DNA of 54,161 nt from Pseudarthrobacter naphthalenicus (GTDB lineage Bacteria > Actinomycetota > Actinomycetes > Actinomycetales > Micrococcaceae): contig NZ_JARESG010000023.1 of NCBI RefSeq assembly GCF_029076445.1, positions 1 through 54,161 on the forward strand. The letters run 5' to 3'. This document shows, piece by piece, positions 41,582 through 49,798 of the stretch (its first letter is position 1; the number at the start of each line of letters is the position of its first letter). The notes under the pieces are model-generated. The model did not search any database. It worked only from the letters and a program-made list of their open reading frames with translations, and was not told the origin of the DNA. A program made the position numbers and the translations under genes.

Positions 41582-42363
41582 CTACGTGAACACGGTCGAT
41601 GCCCGCCCGGCACCCCTGCCGGGCGGGCATCGACATTCATTTGGGCGCAGCGCGTACTGCGCGGCCGCAGGGTGAAGCCGGCGAGCGATCTGCTTCTGCC
41701 CCTGCTGAGCCATACGGGTCGATGGGCCGGCGGCATTGATCGCGGCGATCGTTGCGCCACGCGGATCCTGGACGGTCATCGCCAAGGACGTGACGCCATC
41801 CGGACGAGCGTTGAGCGCAGCCCAGCTGGCGGATCTGAGCAAGCTGCACTTCGAGGGCGGCGATATCGACGTCCTGGGCAGCGAGCCCGCGCAAGCGTCC
41901 CCGCGAGGTGGTCGGGTGGGAGATCTGCAGGCATCGCGCCCCCATGACGCGGGTATGCGCAGGGAACACCTGACCTGCGCGATCCGCTATTCGCAGTTGC
42001 TCGCGGTCCCTCGACGCTGTACACGTCGCGGACGTTGTCGCCTTCGAGGACGGCGAGGTGGACGGACTCGTCCAGTCTTAGGGCCAGATCCGCGAGAATG
42101 GGACGTGCCAGCGAGCCAACATCCATATTCCACACGGCAGACGGGCCCAAGTCCAGAAGCACCGAGCCCGGGACGCACGTCCGGACCCCGGGCTCCTGCC
42201 GGATGAAGCCGTAGGACCGCAGCATCGCGAGGGAGCGATGGGCGGTGGATGCCGAGACGCCGAGCTCGTGCGCGGCGTCGGGTAAGCGGAGGAACTGCCG
42301 CTCTTTGAACATCAGGAGGAGACGGAGTTTCGGCAGCCGTATACTGCAGTCTTCTCTCAGCAA
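41582..42363 (-). pseudogene. Frameshifted IclR-family regulator of module 2
   Basis: Residues from 42363 leftward give a good IclR winged helix (LRLPDAAHELGVSASTAHRSLAMLRSYGFI) and the start of the effector domain (ESVHLAVLEGDNVRDVYSVEGPRAT). The reading then changes frame near 41980 (VFPAHTRVMGARCLQIS continues it) and again near 41840 (ARPDGVTSLAMTVQDPRGATIAAINAAGPS). The effector domain is thus split over three frames. There is no good ATG at the beginning. It resembles the intact IclR of module 1. Sequencing error at two places is the alternative to real decay. Confidence 0.8.
41595..41634 (+). terminator. Long perfect hairpin after the module 2 aldolase-type gene
   Basis: Eighteen-bp arms (41595-41612 and 41617-41634, starting GTCGATGCCCGCCC) enclose a CCCC loop. 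It begins 17 nt after the stop codon at 41578. It overlaps the extreme 3' end of the broken iclR reading and would stop convergent transcripts. Confidence 0.75.
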
Positions 42364-42366
42364 AAG

Positions 42367-42418
42367 GTTCCCGCCCTGCGGAAGGTGCCGGGGAGAGCAC
42401 TTTCAGCAGGGCGGGAAC
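42367..42418 (-). terminator. Compound hairpin between dioxygenase operon and broken iclR
   Basis: GTTCCCGCCCTGC (42367-42379) pairs perfectly with GCAGGGCGGGAAC (42406-42418). Inside it, GAAGGTGC and GCACTTTC extend the stem by 8 bp (one wobble) around GGGGAG-type loop sequence. It lies after the beta-subunit stop at 42455 and cuts the regulator off from the operon. Confidence 0.65.
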
Positions 42419-42454
42419 GAGGGAGGGAGCCGTCGTCTGGGACGGCGCCCATCA

Positions 42455-42994
42455 TCAGAGGAAGACGGAAAGGTTCTTCGCGAGTAGCACTGTCTGGTCC
42501 AGCAGCAGGTAGCGGTTAGCGACCTTCCACCCGTCATCCGTCTTGCGGAGGGTGTCCTTGCGGCGGCCGACGAAGAAGTCGGTCTCGTCGGCCACGCGGT
42601 TACGGTAAACGAGGAATCGGCTCGAGAGCTTGACCTCGGGCCAGGTAACTTCCTCGATGCGGACGTTCGTCACCAGGTGCGAGACCCGGGAGACGGGTTC
42701 CTCGGCCCAGTGCACGCCGGTGGCGAGCTGCATCACGCGCAGCTCGACAGTAGATTTCGGCTCATCGAACCAGCAGACCTCGGACCCGGCCTTCGTCTCG
42801 CCGCGGGTGTCCGCCTCGGCATATTCGACGTTCATACGCAGCGGAACGCTGTACTGGTAATCGTCTGCGAGCAGATCCAGCCACTCGTTATAGCGGCGCT
42901 CGTCCAGGAGGTCCGCTTCGATGAACAGAAACTCGGAGACCTCCTGCAGCAGCGCCCAGCGGTCCTGTCCCTTCGAGTAGTCCGGCGTCGACAT
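42455..42994 (-). CDS. Rieske dioxygenase beta subunit, module 2
   Basis: This 179-aa small-subunit fold has FLFIEADLLDERRYNEWLDLLADDYQYSVPLRM, HLVTNVRIEEV, FLVYRNR and the C-terminal NRYLLLDQTVLLAKNLSVFL, clearly parallel to the module 1 beta chain but diverged. The ATG shares a base with the alpha stop (TGATG). It is last in the leftward ferredoxin-reductase-alpha-beta operon. The order differs from module 1, where beta precedes ferredoxin. Confidence 0.88.
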   Translation of the reverse strand: MSTPDYSKGQDRWALLQEVSEFLFIEADLLDERRYNEWLDLLADDYQYSVPLRMNVEYAEADTRGETKAGSEVCWFDEPKSTVELRVMQLATGVHWAEEPVSRVSHLVTNVRIEEVTWPEVKLSSRFLVYRNRVADETDFFVGRRKDTLRKTDDGWKVANRYLLLDQTVLLAKNLSVFL

Positions 42995-44511
42995 CAGTGG
43001 TTCACCTTCCCTGCGGCGGCTTCCGCAACCGCGTCTTCCTCTTGACGGCGAATAATCGCGTCAATCCGGTCGTCCGACTTCGCGATCTCGAGGAGCTCGT
43101 CCCAGCTGAGGTTGTCGACGAACTCCGACCAGCGGCGGTAGAAGGCCCGGGCGTTCACCTCACCGGAGATCGCGTGGTTGGAATGCACCGCACGATCGAG
43201 CTCAGAGAGCTGCTCGGTGCCGAGACCCTGCTGATAGTTGTACGGGTACCGCTGGGCGACAACGCCCTTGGACGCCTGGGTAGCGTAGTCCCAGTTCTCC
43301 ATGTCGTCCTGCTCGGTCATGCCCGCAGGGCCGCCATAGCGCATGTAGTACTGGCGCAGCCACTCACGCACGTGCTCGGGGGCCTTCTTATCGGTGAGGA
43401 ACCAGCGCCACACCTCGGTCTCGGTGGGGCTGATCGGATGCGCCACGAGGATGCTCCGCGGGAAGCCGGCCGCGAATGACATGTTCGGGAACATCGTGGC
43501 CGGCCCGCGACCGCCGAGGAGGCGGCCCTCCGCGTCCAGGCGCTCCTTGCGGGTCGCCCAGGCCTGGTCAAAGTACTCGTTCATCTCCGGCTCAACGAAC
43601 TGGGGATAGGCGATTTCATAGGCGAGGTTGTCACTGGCGCCATGACCGTTGCGGAACGAGGTCTTCATACGGCCGGTCGAGTGGCCGCCCTCGTCCTGAC
43701 GTTCGCCGTGGCGGCGCTTGCCGCGGCCGCCCGGGCCGATGCCGATGGCCTCGACCGAGGCGTGCGTCGATGCGCCGTGGTAAGTGTCGCCGAGAAAGTT
43801 TTCAGAAACGAACTTCCAGTTCGACTTGATGCGCCACTTGAGTACACCGTGGAAGACCTCGGTGTCGCCGGGGGTGCCATCGAAGGCGTCGGCAAGGTTG
43901 TCCAGCCACCAGTGGAAGTCGCCGGCGTAGTCAAGGAAGTCCTCCGCGTTTTCGTCCCAGTTGGCGAAGACGAGGCCCTTGTAGTTGTAGACCTTAGGGC
44001 AGCGCACAAGGCCCCAGTTCTGCTTCTCGAGCTTCCCGCTGTAGGCGGCCTTCATGTGCGGGACGCCGAAGAGGTCCCCTGGGACGTTAACCAGGCTGCC
44101 GTCCATCGAGTAGGACCATGCGTGATAGGGGCAGGTGAACTGCATGGTGTTGCCCTCGTCATAACGGCACACACGCATGCCGCGGTGGCGGCAGGAGTTC
44201 AGCAGCACGTAGATCCCGCCGTCCACGTCGCGTGTGAGCAGGACCGGGTCGCTGCCCATCCACGACGAGAAGTAGTCGCCCGGATTGGGGATCTGCGAGG
44301 CATGGCCCACGAAAAGCCAGGCACGGGGGAACAGATTCTGCATTTCGAGATCGAAGATCTCCTGGTTGAAGAAGACCTCGCGGCTGATCTGTCCGGTTTC
44401 CAAGTCGACCAGATCTCGGGCGCGGCGCGGGTCCTCGGTCTGAGATGCGGTAGTGGGACACGTTTCTGACGTGGGACAGGTTTCTGAACTGGAGCAGATG
44501 TTTGTGGTCAT
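42994..44511 (-). CDS. Rieske dioxygenase alpha subunit, module 2
   Basis: This 505-aa protein has Rieske ligands Cys107, His109, Cys127 and His130 (CRHRGM, CPYHAW). Iron ligands are His245 and His250 (GDTYHGASTH) and an Asp in EQDDMENW. The N-terminus contains a duplicated SETCPT segment, also visible at DNA level. Residues about 257-290 form a Gly/Arg/His-rich insertion (GPGGRGKRRHGERQ) absent from the module 1 enzyme and probably near the active-site entrance. Divergence from the module 1 alpha chain suggests a different aromatic acid substrate. The ribosome site is weak. Confidence 0.85.
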   Translation of the reverse strand: MTTNICSSSETCPTSETCPTTASQTEDPRRARDLVDLETGQISREVFFNQEIFDLEMQNLFPRAWLFVGHASQIPNPGDYFSSWMGSDPVLLTRDVDGGIYVLLNSCRHRGMRVCRYDEGNTMQFTCPYHAWSYSMDGSLVNVPGDLFGVPHMKAAYSGKLEKQNWGLVRCPKVYNYKGLVFANWDENAEDFLDYAGDFHWWLDNLADAFDGTPGDTEVFHGVLKWRIKSNWKFVSENFLGDTYHGASTHASVEAIGIGPGGRGKRRHGERQDEGGHSTGRMKTSFRNGHGASDNLAYEIAYPQFVEPEMNEYFDQAWATRKERLDAEGRLLGGRGPATMFPNMSFAAGFPRSILVAHPISPTETEVWRWFLTDKKAPEHVREWLRQYYMRYGGPAGMTEQDDMENWDYATQASKGVVAQRYPYNYQQGLGTEQLSELDRAVHSNHAISGEVNARAFYRRWSEFVDNLSWDELLEIAKSDDRIDAIIRRQEEDAVAEAAAGKVNH

Positions 44512-44558
44512 CGTGAAAACTCACTTTCGTGTACGGAACGGGAAGAAAAGGACCGGCT

Positions 44559-45818
44559 TCAGACGGCGGCGACAAGGCGTGCGCCCGCTGCGAGTTTCTC
44601 GAGCTCGCCGAGCATTTCGGCGGTCGTCGGTTCGAGCGGCATCAGGCGGCGCACGGCGACCATGCCGCGGGGCCAGCCGAAGGTGACGACCGCGCCGCAA
44701 CCGTCGTCATCGCCGTGCGTGTAGATCGCGATCCGACGCGGGATGGGGCCGTCCAGTGTCAGGAGTTCCACGTGGGCGTCCTGATCAGGGTGTCCGGCGA
44801 CCTGAATCTTCTCGCCGAACTGGTCCGACCAGAAGTAGGGGGCCTCGCGGTATCCGATCGGATCCTGCGGGTGCAGGAGGTTGTGGGCGACGACGGTCGC
44901 CTGGTCGGCAGCGTTCGTCCAGTGGCCGACCCGGCGGAGCTTGGCGGAGTGGACGTCGTAGAAGTGAGCGACGTCCCCCAGGGCGTAGACCCCGGCCGCG
45001 CCGAAGGCTCGGCACCGGGCGTCCGTGATGACGCCGGTGTCGACCCGTATGCCCGAGTCCCGGAGCCAGGAGGTGTTGGGCTCTGATCCGATGCCGGCGA
45101 CGAGGACGTCGGCGTGGATCCGCTCCCCGCCGTCCAGTGTGATCACGGCGCCGCTGCCTTCACGGGCGATCGAGGCGATGCGTGCATCCGTGCGCAGGTC
45201 CACGCCGCGATCGCGGTGGGTGGCCGCGATGTGCGCACCGACGACGGCACCGAGGCTGCCCTCGAGCAGTGTGCCGCCGCGGGTGATGATCGTGACCGGA
45301 AGGCTGAGCTCGCGGGCCACGGACGCTGCTTCGGCGGCGATGAACCCGCCGCCTACCGCGACGACGTGGGCCCCATGGCGGAGCTGATCGCGAAGGGCAT
45401 CAGCGTCGGACGCCGTGGCGATAACGTGGCCGATCGGTTCACCGTCATCCGCGACCAGGCGCCGAGGCGAGAGACCGGTTGCGATCACCAGTGCGTCGTA
45501 GCCGATCACTTCTCCGTCGGAGAGCGTGATCTGGCGTTCCTGCACATTCAGCGCTGTGGCGTGCGCCGGGATGACCGTTGCGTCCACGGACGCCCAGCCA
45601 CCGGTGATCAGGTCGAGCTGCGCGCGGGACCAGACGCCGGTCAGATACTCCTTGGACAGTGGCGGGCGGTCGTACGCCTCCCCGGCCTCGGGCTCGATGA
45701 CGATGAGTTCGCCGGAGAAGCCCTGCGAGCGTAGTGCCTGTGCGGTGCGTGCACCAGCGACGGAACCGCCGACGATGACTATGCGCGTCGGAGGAGCGGC
45801 GGGGGTGGGCACGGTCAC
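44559..45818 (-). CDS. FAD-dependent ferredoxin reductase, module 2
   Basis: This 419-aa protein has FAD motif IVIVGGSVAGARTAQALRSQGF (about 12-33), YDRPPLSKEYL, NAD motif VVAVGGGFIAAEAASVARELSLPVTII and the late FAD motif VYALGDVAHFYD. It is a paralogue of the module 1 reductase. A GTG start overlaps the ferredoxin stop by 4 bp. It reduces the ferredoxin encoded directly upstream for the module 2 oxygenase. Confidence 0.87.
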   Translation of the reverse strand: MTVPTPAAPPTRIVIVGGSVAGARTAQALRSQGFSGELIVIEPEAGEAYDRPPLSKEYLTGVWSRAQLDLITGGWASVDATVIPAHATALNVQERQITLSDGEVIGYDALVIATGLSPRRLVADDGEPIGHVIATASDADALRDQLRHGAHVVAVGGGFIAAEAASVARELSLPVTIITRGGTLLEGSLGAVVGAHIAATHRDRGVDLRTDARIASIAREGSGAVITLDGGERIHADVLVAGIGSEPNTSWLRDSGIRVDTGVITDARCRAFGAAGVYALGDVAHFYDVHSAKLRRVGHWTNAADQATVVAHNLLHPQDPIGYREAPYFWSDQFGEKIQVAGHPDQDAHVELLTLDGPIPRRIAIYTHGDDDGCGAVVTFGWPRGMVAVRRLMPLEPTTAEMLGELEKLAAGARLVAAV

Positions 45819-46012
45819 TTCCCGTCGACGAGGACGAGCGCGTTCACGGGGCAGCTGCGGATTCCCGCCTGGACGGCTGCGACCTCACCGTCCGCGACGG
45901 AATCCCGAGTGACCACGACGAGCCCTTCGTCGTCGAGGTCGAGGTGCTCCGGGTCGGCGGCTACGCAGTTGCCGTAGCTCTGGCATAAATGTCTCTTGGC
46001 TTCGATCCGCAT
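45815..46012 (-). CDS. 3Fe-4S ferredoxin, module 2
   Basis: This 65-aa protein has Cys10, Cys16 and Cys54 (CQSYGNC, RSCP) as three ligands and Tyr at the fourth position. It is a close relative of the module 1 ferredoxin. CAGGAG precedes the ATG. As the first gene of the operon, it lies about 50 nt downstream of the perfect GntR-type palindrome at 46061-46075. Confidence 0.88.
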   Translation of the reverse strand: MRIEAKRHLCQSYGNCVAADPEHLDLDDEGLVVVTRDSVADGEVAAVQAGIRSCPVNALVLVDGK

Positions 46013-46060
46013 TGATCACTCCTGGGACGTATCTTCACGCGGGAATGTTTACAACCGCGT

Positions 46061-46075
46061 AATGGTTAGACCATT
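46061..46075. promoter_or_regulatory. Perfect GntR(FadR)-type operator upstream of the ferredoxin-dioxygenase operon
   Basis: AATGGT-TAG-ACCATT is a perfect palindrome with the FadR-family core TGGTNNNACCA. It lies between the stop of the gntR gene (46135) and the start of the ferredoxin gene (46012), in the promoter position of the dioxygenase operon. Confidence 0.7.
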
Positions 46076-46134
46076 TGTGATAACGAGCTTCCTTGATATC
46101 GCTTTGTTTGTCAAGGGCTGGGGCGTGTGGGGCC

Positions 46135-46875
46135 TTAGGCCCGGACTACACGGGCCGCCGTTCGTCCGAGATGGTCGCGCATGATGGTGATCGCGGCCTC
46201 GACGTCGCGGGCGGCGATGGCATCGGTGAAGCGTCGGTGTTCCTCGACGCCGCTGGTGTCGTGGTGACCCGCGTCCTGCAATGACCGGAGGATCGGCTGT
46301 TGGATCGACGTGAGCAGCATGAGGACCGCGGGGTTGTGCGCAGCGGCGGCGACACGGAGGTGGAAGCTCAGGGATGTGTGAACGTTGTAGTCGCCTCGCT
46401 CGCGCTCGGCGAGGGTGCGGTCGCAGATGGCGTAGAGCTCCGCAATGTCTGAATCCGTTGCACGCTCGCACACCAGCGCGACCACACTCAGTTCGAGAAG
46501 CGTCCGCGCCTCCGTGATCTCTGCCGCTGTCAGAGCGGAGAGTGCGAGAAGGTCGCCTATGCTGTCGCGCACGACGTCGATCGTTGGAACTGTGACGAAC
46601 GCACCGCCGCTCACGCCGACCTTGACGGTGACCAGCCCGTTCGTCTCAAGGATTCGCAGCGCTTCACGGACCGTGACGCGGCTCACACCCAGCTGATCGC
46701 ACAGGTCCCGTTCGGATGGCAGGCGATCACCAACGGCAATCACACCCTCCTGGATCATGGTCCGGATCCGGTCTGCGACCGTCTGAGAGGAACGCTGCGC
46801 CTCGATCGGGATGAACAGATCGGTGGAAACCGTTCTCACGGGGCGGTCAGTTCGCAAAGTCTTCGTCGTGGTCAT
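46135..46875 (-). CDS. GntR-family (FadR/FCD subfamily) regulator
   Basis: This 246-aa protein has an N-terminal winged helix (VADRIRTMIQEGVIAVGDRLPSERDLCDQLGVSRVTVREALRILETNGLVTVK, about 33-85). An all-helical FCD ligand domain follows, with conserved acidic and His residues (FHLRVAAAAHNP, EHRRFTDAI, RDHLGRT). AGGAAGG supports the ATG at 46875, which lies 29 bp inside the end of the MFS gene, so both are one transcript. It probably responds to an aromatic or dicarboxylic acid and binds the TGGNNNNNCCA sites at the three module 2 promoters, including its own operon. Confidence 0.85.
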   Translation of the reverse strand: MTTTKTLRTDRPVRTVSTDLFIPIEAQRSSQTVADRIRTMIQEGVIAVGDRLPSERDLCDQLGVSRVTVREALRILETNGLVTVKVGVSGGAFVTVPTIDVVRDSIGDLLALSALTAAEITEARTLLELSVVALVCERATDSDIAELYAICDRTLAERERGDYNVHTSLSFHLRVAAAAHNPAVLMLLTSIQQPILRSLQDAGHHDTSGVEEHRRFTDAIAARDVEAAITIMRDHLGRTAARVVRA

Positions 46876-48076
46876 GGGTGCCTTCCTGGGACGTCCTCGC
46901 CTGGCCTCTGCGTCTGATCAGAGTAGACAGGGTTGGCGTAGAAATGATGATACCGGCGATCCCCGCGGCGATAGCAGCGCTCGGAACGATGAGGATGAGC
47001 CCTGCGGTCGCCAGAGGGGACACGAACAGCGATATTGACCGGAACGTACCGATGGATGCGATGGCACGGCCACGATCCTCGTCGCTGATGGAATCCACAG
47101 CCAATGCCGGACCAACCGTCTGCAGAATCCCGGCACCGAGGCCCGAGATGGTGAGCCCCACAGCGACCACCCAGATCGGATTCGGGAACAACGACGCAAG
47201 CACAAGTCCGAGGCCTGCCCCCGCCGTGCCGATCGCGTTAGCGACGCGCGGACCCGCGGCATGGATGCGGCGCGAGAACGCACTGCCGCAAAGGGACGCG
47301 AGATTGGCGACCGTCATCAGCGCGCCGGCGACGGGAATGCTGTGGCCGGCCGCCGTCAGGATAACGGGCAGGTAGGAATTGAGGATGCCGCGCCACGCAC
47401 CCGCGACCGCCGCCATGCTGGCAGCCATGCCGACACCTGGCTGACGCCAGATATGCCGAGGGCGCCCGGTGCCGTGGCGGCTCCGCTGTGGGAACGGGGC
47501 AAATCTGACGAGTGCGATCGCCGGCGCGAGCGCGATCGCCGCGAGTGCGCCCGCTGCCAAGAGGGACATCTGCAGGGACCAGGCACCAATGAAGCCCGCG
47601 AGTGCCGGTCCGATCAGCTGGCCTACGCCCTGAATGACGTTCAGGCGGGAGAGTGCGGTGACGGCGGACTCGGACGCGCGGACAACATGCGTCTGGCTTC
47701 CGGTCCAGAAATACGCGCGCGCGGCTCCTTGCAGCAGCTGGGCAATGATGAAGGCCCACAACTCGGTGCTGAAGCCGAGGAGGAAACAGGATGCCGACAG
47801 CAGTACCGTAGCTGCGGCAATGAAGTGCTTGGTGGGCAGCCGGCTCAACAGGGAGCCCAAACCGAGGCGCGCGACGGTCTGCGACACCGCAGAGACCGCG
47901 ACAATGATCCCGATCAGCTCGATGGGGTGCCCCGCGTACACGGCCAGGATTGGCACGGCGACGGCCGCCATTGCCTGCGCGATCGAGAATCCGAGATTCG
48001 CGGACTGTATGAGATGGTGATCGCGACGAAGGCGCCGCGGATCGCTGGGCGATACAGAATCGTCGGTACGTGACAT
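46847..48076 (-). CDS. MFS transporter, module 2
   Basis: This 409-aa protein has about 12 helices and is a paralogue of the MFS gene at 29838-31064 (shared LLQGAARAYFWTGSQTHVVRAS and GLGAGILQTVGPALAVDSISDEDRGRA blocks). Arg/Gly-rich loops lie after TM2 and mid-protein. The ribosome site is excellent (GGAAGGAGGAGG). Placed first in the MFS-gntR transcript behind a GntR-type operator, it is likely substrate-inducible uptake or efflux of the aromatic acid. Confidence 0.8.
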   Translation of the reverse strand: MSRTDDSVSPSDPRRLRRDHHLIQSANLGFSIAQAMAAVAVPILAVYAGHPIELIGIIVAVSAVSQTVARLGLGSLLSRLPTKHFIAAATVLLSASCFLLGFSTELWAFIIAQLLQGAARAYFWTGSQTHVVRASESAVTALSRLNVIQGVGQLIGPALAGFIGAWSLQMSLLAAGALAAIALAPAIALVRFAPFPQRSRHGTGRPRHIWRQPGVGMAASMAAVAGAWRGILNSYLPVILTAAGHSIPVAGALMTVANLASLCGSAFSRRIHAAGPRVANAIGTAGAGLGLVLASLFPNPIWVVAVGLTISGLGAGILQTVGPALAVDSISDEDRGRAIASIGTFRSISLFVSPLATAGLILIVPSAAIAAGIAGIIISTPTLSTLIRRRGQARTSQEGTHDHDEDFAN

Positions 48077-48101
48077 GCAGCCTCCTCCTTCCGACCACTA
48101 T

Positions 48102-48116
48102 AATGGTAAGGCCATT
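48102..48116. promoter_or_regulatory. GntR(FadR)-type operator upstream of the MFS-gntR operon
   Basis: AATGG-TAAGG-CCATT is palindromic and matches the sites at 46061 and 39838 in its arms. It lies 26-40 nt before the MFS start, overlapping a TATAGT-like -10 on the minus strand, so binding would repress. Confidence 0.65.
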
Positions 48117-48246
48117 TGTTGGTATTCCTCTTTATAGATGAAAGGTCCGTGGCGCCCTGGACCGATTGCAGTGCCAGAACGACTACGCCCGCCTTTCGCA
48201 GCGGCGCTGCGGCGGCGCCGAACTGGAGCGGCCGAAGAAGCACGGC

Positions 48247-48287
48247 GCGCCTGCAACGCGGGATCAAGGGTCCCGCGTTGCAGGCGC
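48247..48287. terminator. Perfect 17-bp hairpin upstream of the MFS-gntR operon
   Basis: Arms at 48247-48263 and 48271-48287 (GCGCCTGCAACGCGGGA and its complement) flank a 7-nt loop. It probably insulates the module from transcripts entering from the right. No T-tract is present on either strand. Confidence 0.55.
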
Positions 48288-48462
48288 ATGATGAAACGGA
48301 ATTTGGTGTGATTCGCCCAGGACGGCGACCTTGTCCGTGGTCAGCGGGTTGTGGATCCGGTGACTGCTCTCGTTGAGCGTCAAGATGCAGGGAAGATCCA
48401 TGACACTCCACCCATGACTGGCGGCATCACTGTAGATGAACTCGATCCGCGTTGCCGTTGGG

Positions 48463-49108
48463 TCGATATACGCCCCTCGAAGGATGGTGGACGCGACATC
48501 CTCGGGCTGTGGGCCGGGGACTGCGGTGAAGTGACAAAGTTCTGGCTCTCGGGCTGACCGAAATCAAGAACCGCGGTGTCGAGGACCTCTGCATCACGGT
48601 CTGCGATGGGCTCAAGGGCCTTCCCGAGGCCATCAACACCGTCTGGTCCCTCGCGGTGGGCCAGCCCGGCATCGTGCACCTGATCCGCACCACCTTCCGG
48701 CATGCGGCAGTACTGGGACGAATTGTCCGGGATCTCCGCCCGGTCACAGCACCCTTCGAGGCCGCGGCGAAAGAACGCTTCGTCGAATTCTCGCGCAAGC
48801 GGGGCAAGCATTACCCGGCGACCACCCGGCTGTAGGAGAACGCCTGGAGCGAGTTCGTGCCGTTCCTGGACTACGACATAAAAATCCGGCGGGTCATCTG
48901 CAGCCAACGCCATGAATTCATCAACGCCCACTACAGGCGGGGCGTTCGGGCCCGGGGACACATTTCCCACCGAGCAGGCGGCCCTGAAATGCCTGTACCT
49001 GACGACCCGACACTGGACCCGACCGGCAAGAAGCAGGCCACTAATGGGCCTCACGGTGGAAGCCGTACTGAATGCCTTCACCATCAGTTTCGACGGAAGA
49101 ACCAAATA
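48463..49108 (+). mobile_element. Decayed IS256-family (Mutator-type) transposase
   Basis: The rightward reading contains DILGLWAGDCGEVTKFWL, then in another frame LTEIKNRGVEDLCITVCDGLKGLPEAINTVW and VHLIRTTFRHA. NAWSEFVPFLDYDIKIRRVIC, YRRGVRARGH and a frameshifted tail ending in a LNAFTISFDGRTK-type sequence follow. These are the conserved blocks of IS256 transposases. There are at least two frameshifts and an in-frame TAG near 48834, and the N-terminal third is missing, so it is inactive. Terminal repeats were not found. Confidence 0.85.
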
Positions 49109-49149
49109 AGCGCCAACCATAGATCCAAGGTTGACGGACACACCCCAAG

Positions 49150-49768
49150 CTATAGCTGTTTGGCCGCGAACTCGAAGGCTGCGGTCAGGGTTCCGCTGGT
49201 ATCCGTGAGCATCCCGTCGCGGGTGGACTGCTCCACAATGTTCGCCACCCCGTCCAGCGTGTAGGCGTTGGAGGCTTCGACCTCCAAAAGGCCCAAGACT
49301 GCCATAGCTACTGCGTTCAGTGTCAGATGACGGGAATGGCCGGTGGTGGTGGCGCGAGCGACAATGTCTTCTGCGGTGTCATCGGCGTTGACCGCCGTCA
49401 TACGTAACGTGGGTGTCACGACGTCCACCGCGGACTGCTTCGAAAAACCGGATCGTGCGGTGCAGCAGCACCAAGGTGCTGCGACGTGATGCCCGGGTTG
49501 CGTCGCTGCGGACGTACGCTCGTAGAGGGCCATCTGCGCGTTGGTTTGGTGAGGAATAAGCCCAGCGCGGTAATGAGGTGATGATGATGAGGGCGGGCAC
49601 GCTCAGCGAGGCGGGTCGGGGGCTCGCGAACCCGGTCGCCTGCTGAGGCTGTGTCTTCGAAGAGGGTGACGACGCGATGGGCAATGGCGCCGATGACAAC
49701 GGCGGCCCCCACGTTCGTCTCACTGGCCGCGAAGCCAGCACAAGGCGAGAGCAATGGCCGGCCCGCAC
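49150..49768 (-). pseudogene. Probable decayed leftward gene, family not recognised
   Basis: Two overlapping minus-strand readings look protein-like. NVGAAVVIGAIAHRVVTLFEDTASAGDR occurs at about 49630-49720. VVTPTLRMTAVNADDTAEDIVARATT...ALDGVANIVEQSTRDGML-like sequence occurs at 49150-49420 in another frame. Together they suggest one gene broken by a frameshift. I do not recognise the family. The alternative is that only the 49150-49533 frame (127 aa) is a real small gene. Confidence 0.35.
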
Positions 49769-49787
49769 GGGGGTTTTGCGGGCCGGC
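49757..49787 (-). terminator. Hairpin after the manganese catalase gene
   Basis: GCCGGCCCGCA (49757-49767) and TGCGGGCCGGC (49777-49787) pair perfectly over 11 bp with a 9-nt loop. It starts 12 nt past the catalase stop codon on the minus strand. Confidence 0.65.
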
Positions 49788-49798
49788 GGCCGCGGGGT

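Noticed and set aside
43642..44469. 275-aa open frame on the plus strand
   Set aside because: It is antisense to the module 2 Rieske alpha gene, whose metal ligands and frame are unambiguous. It is a codon-bias artefact.
47238..48098. 286-aa open frame on the minus strand in another frame of the MFS gene
   Set aside because: It is composed of Arg/Pro-rich sequence without hydrophobic pattern. The overlapping 409-aa MFS frame has clear helices and a strong ribosome site.
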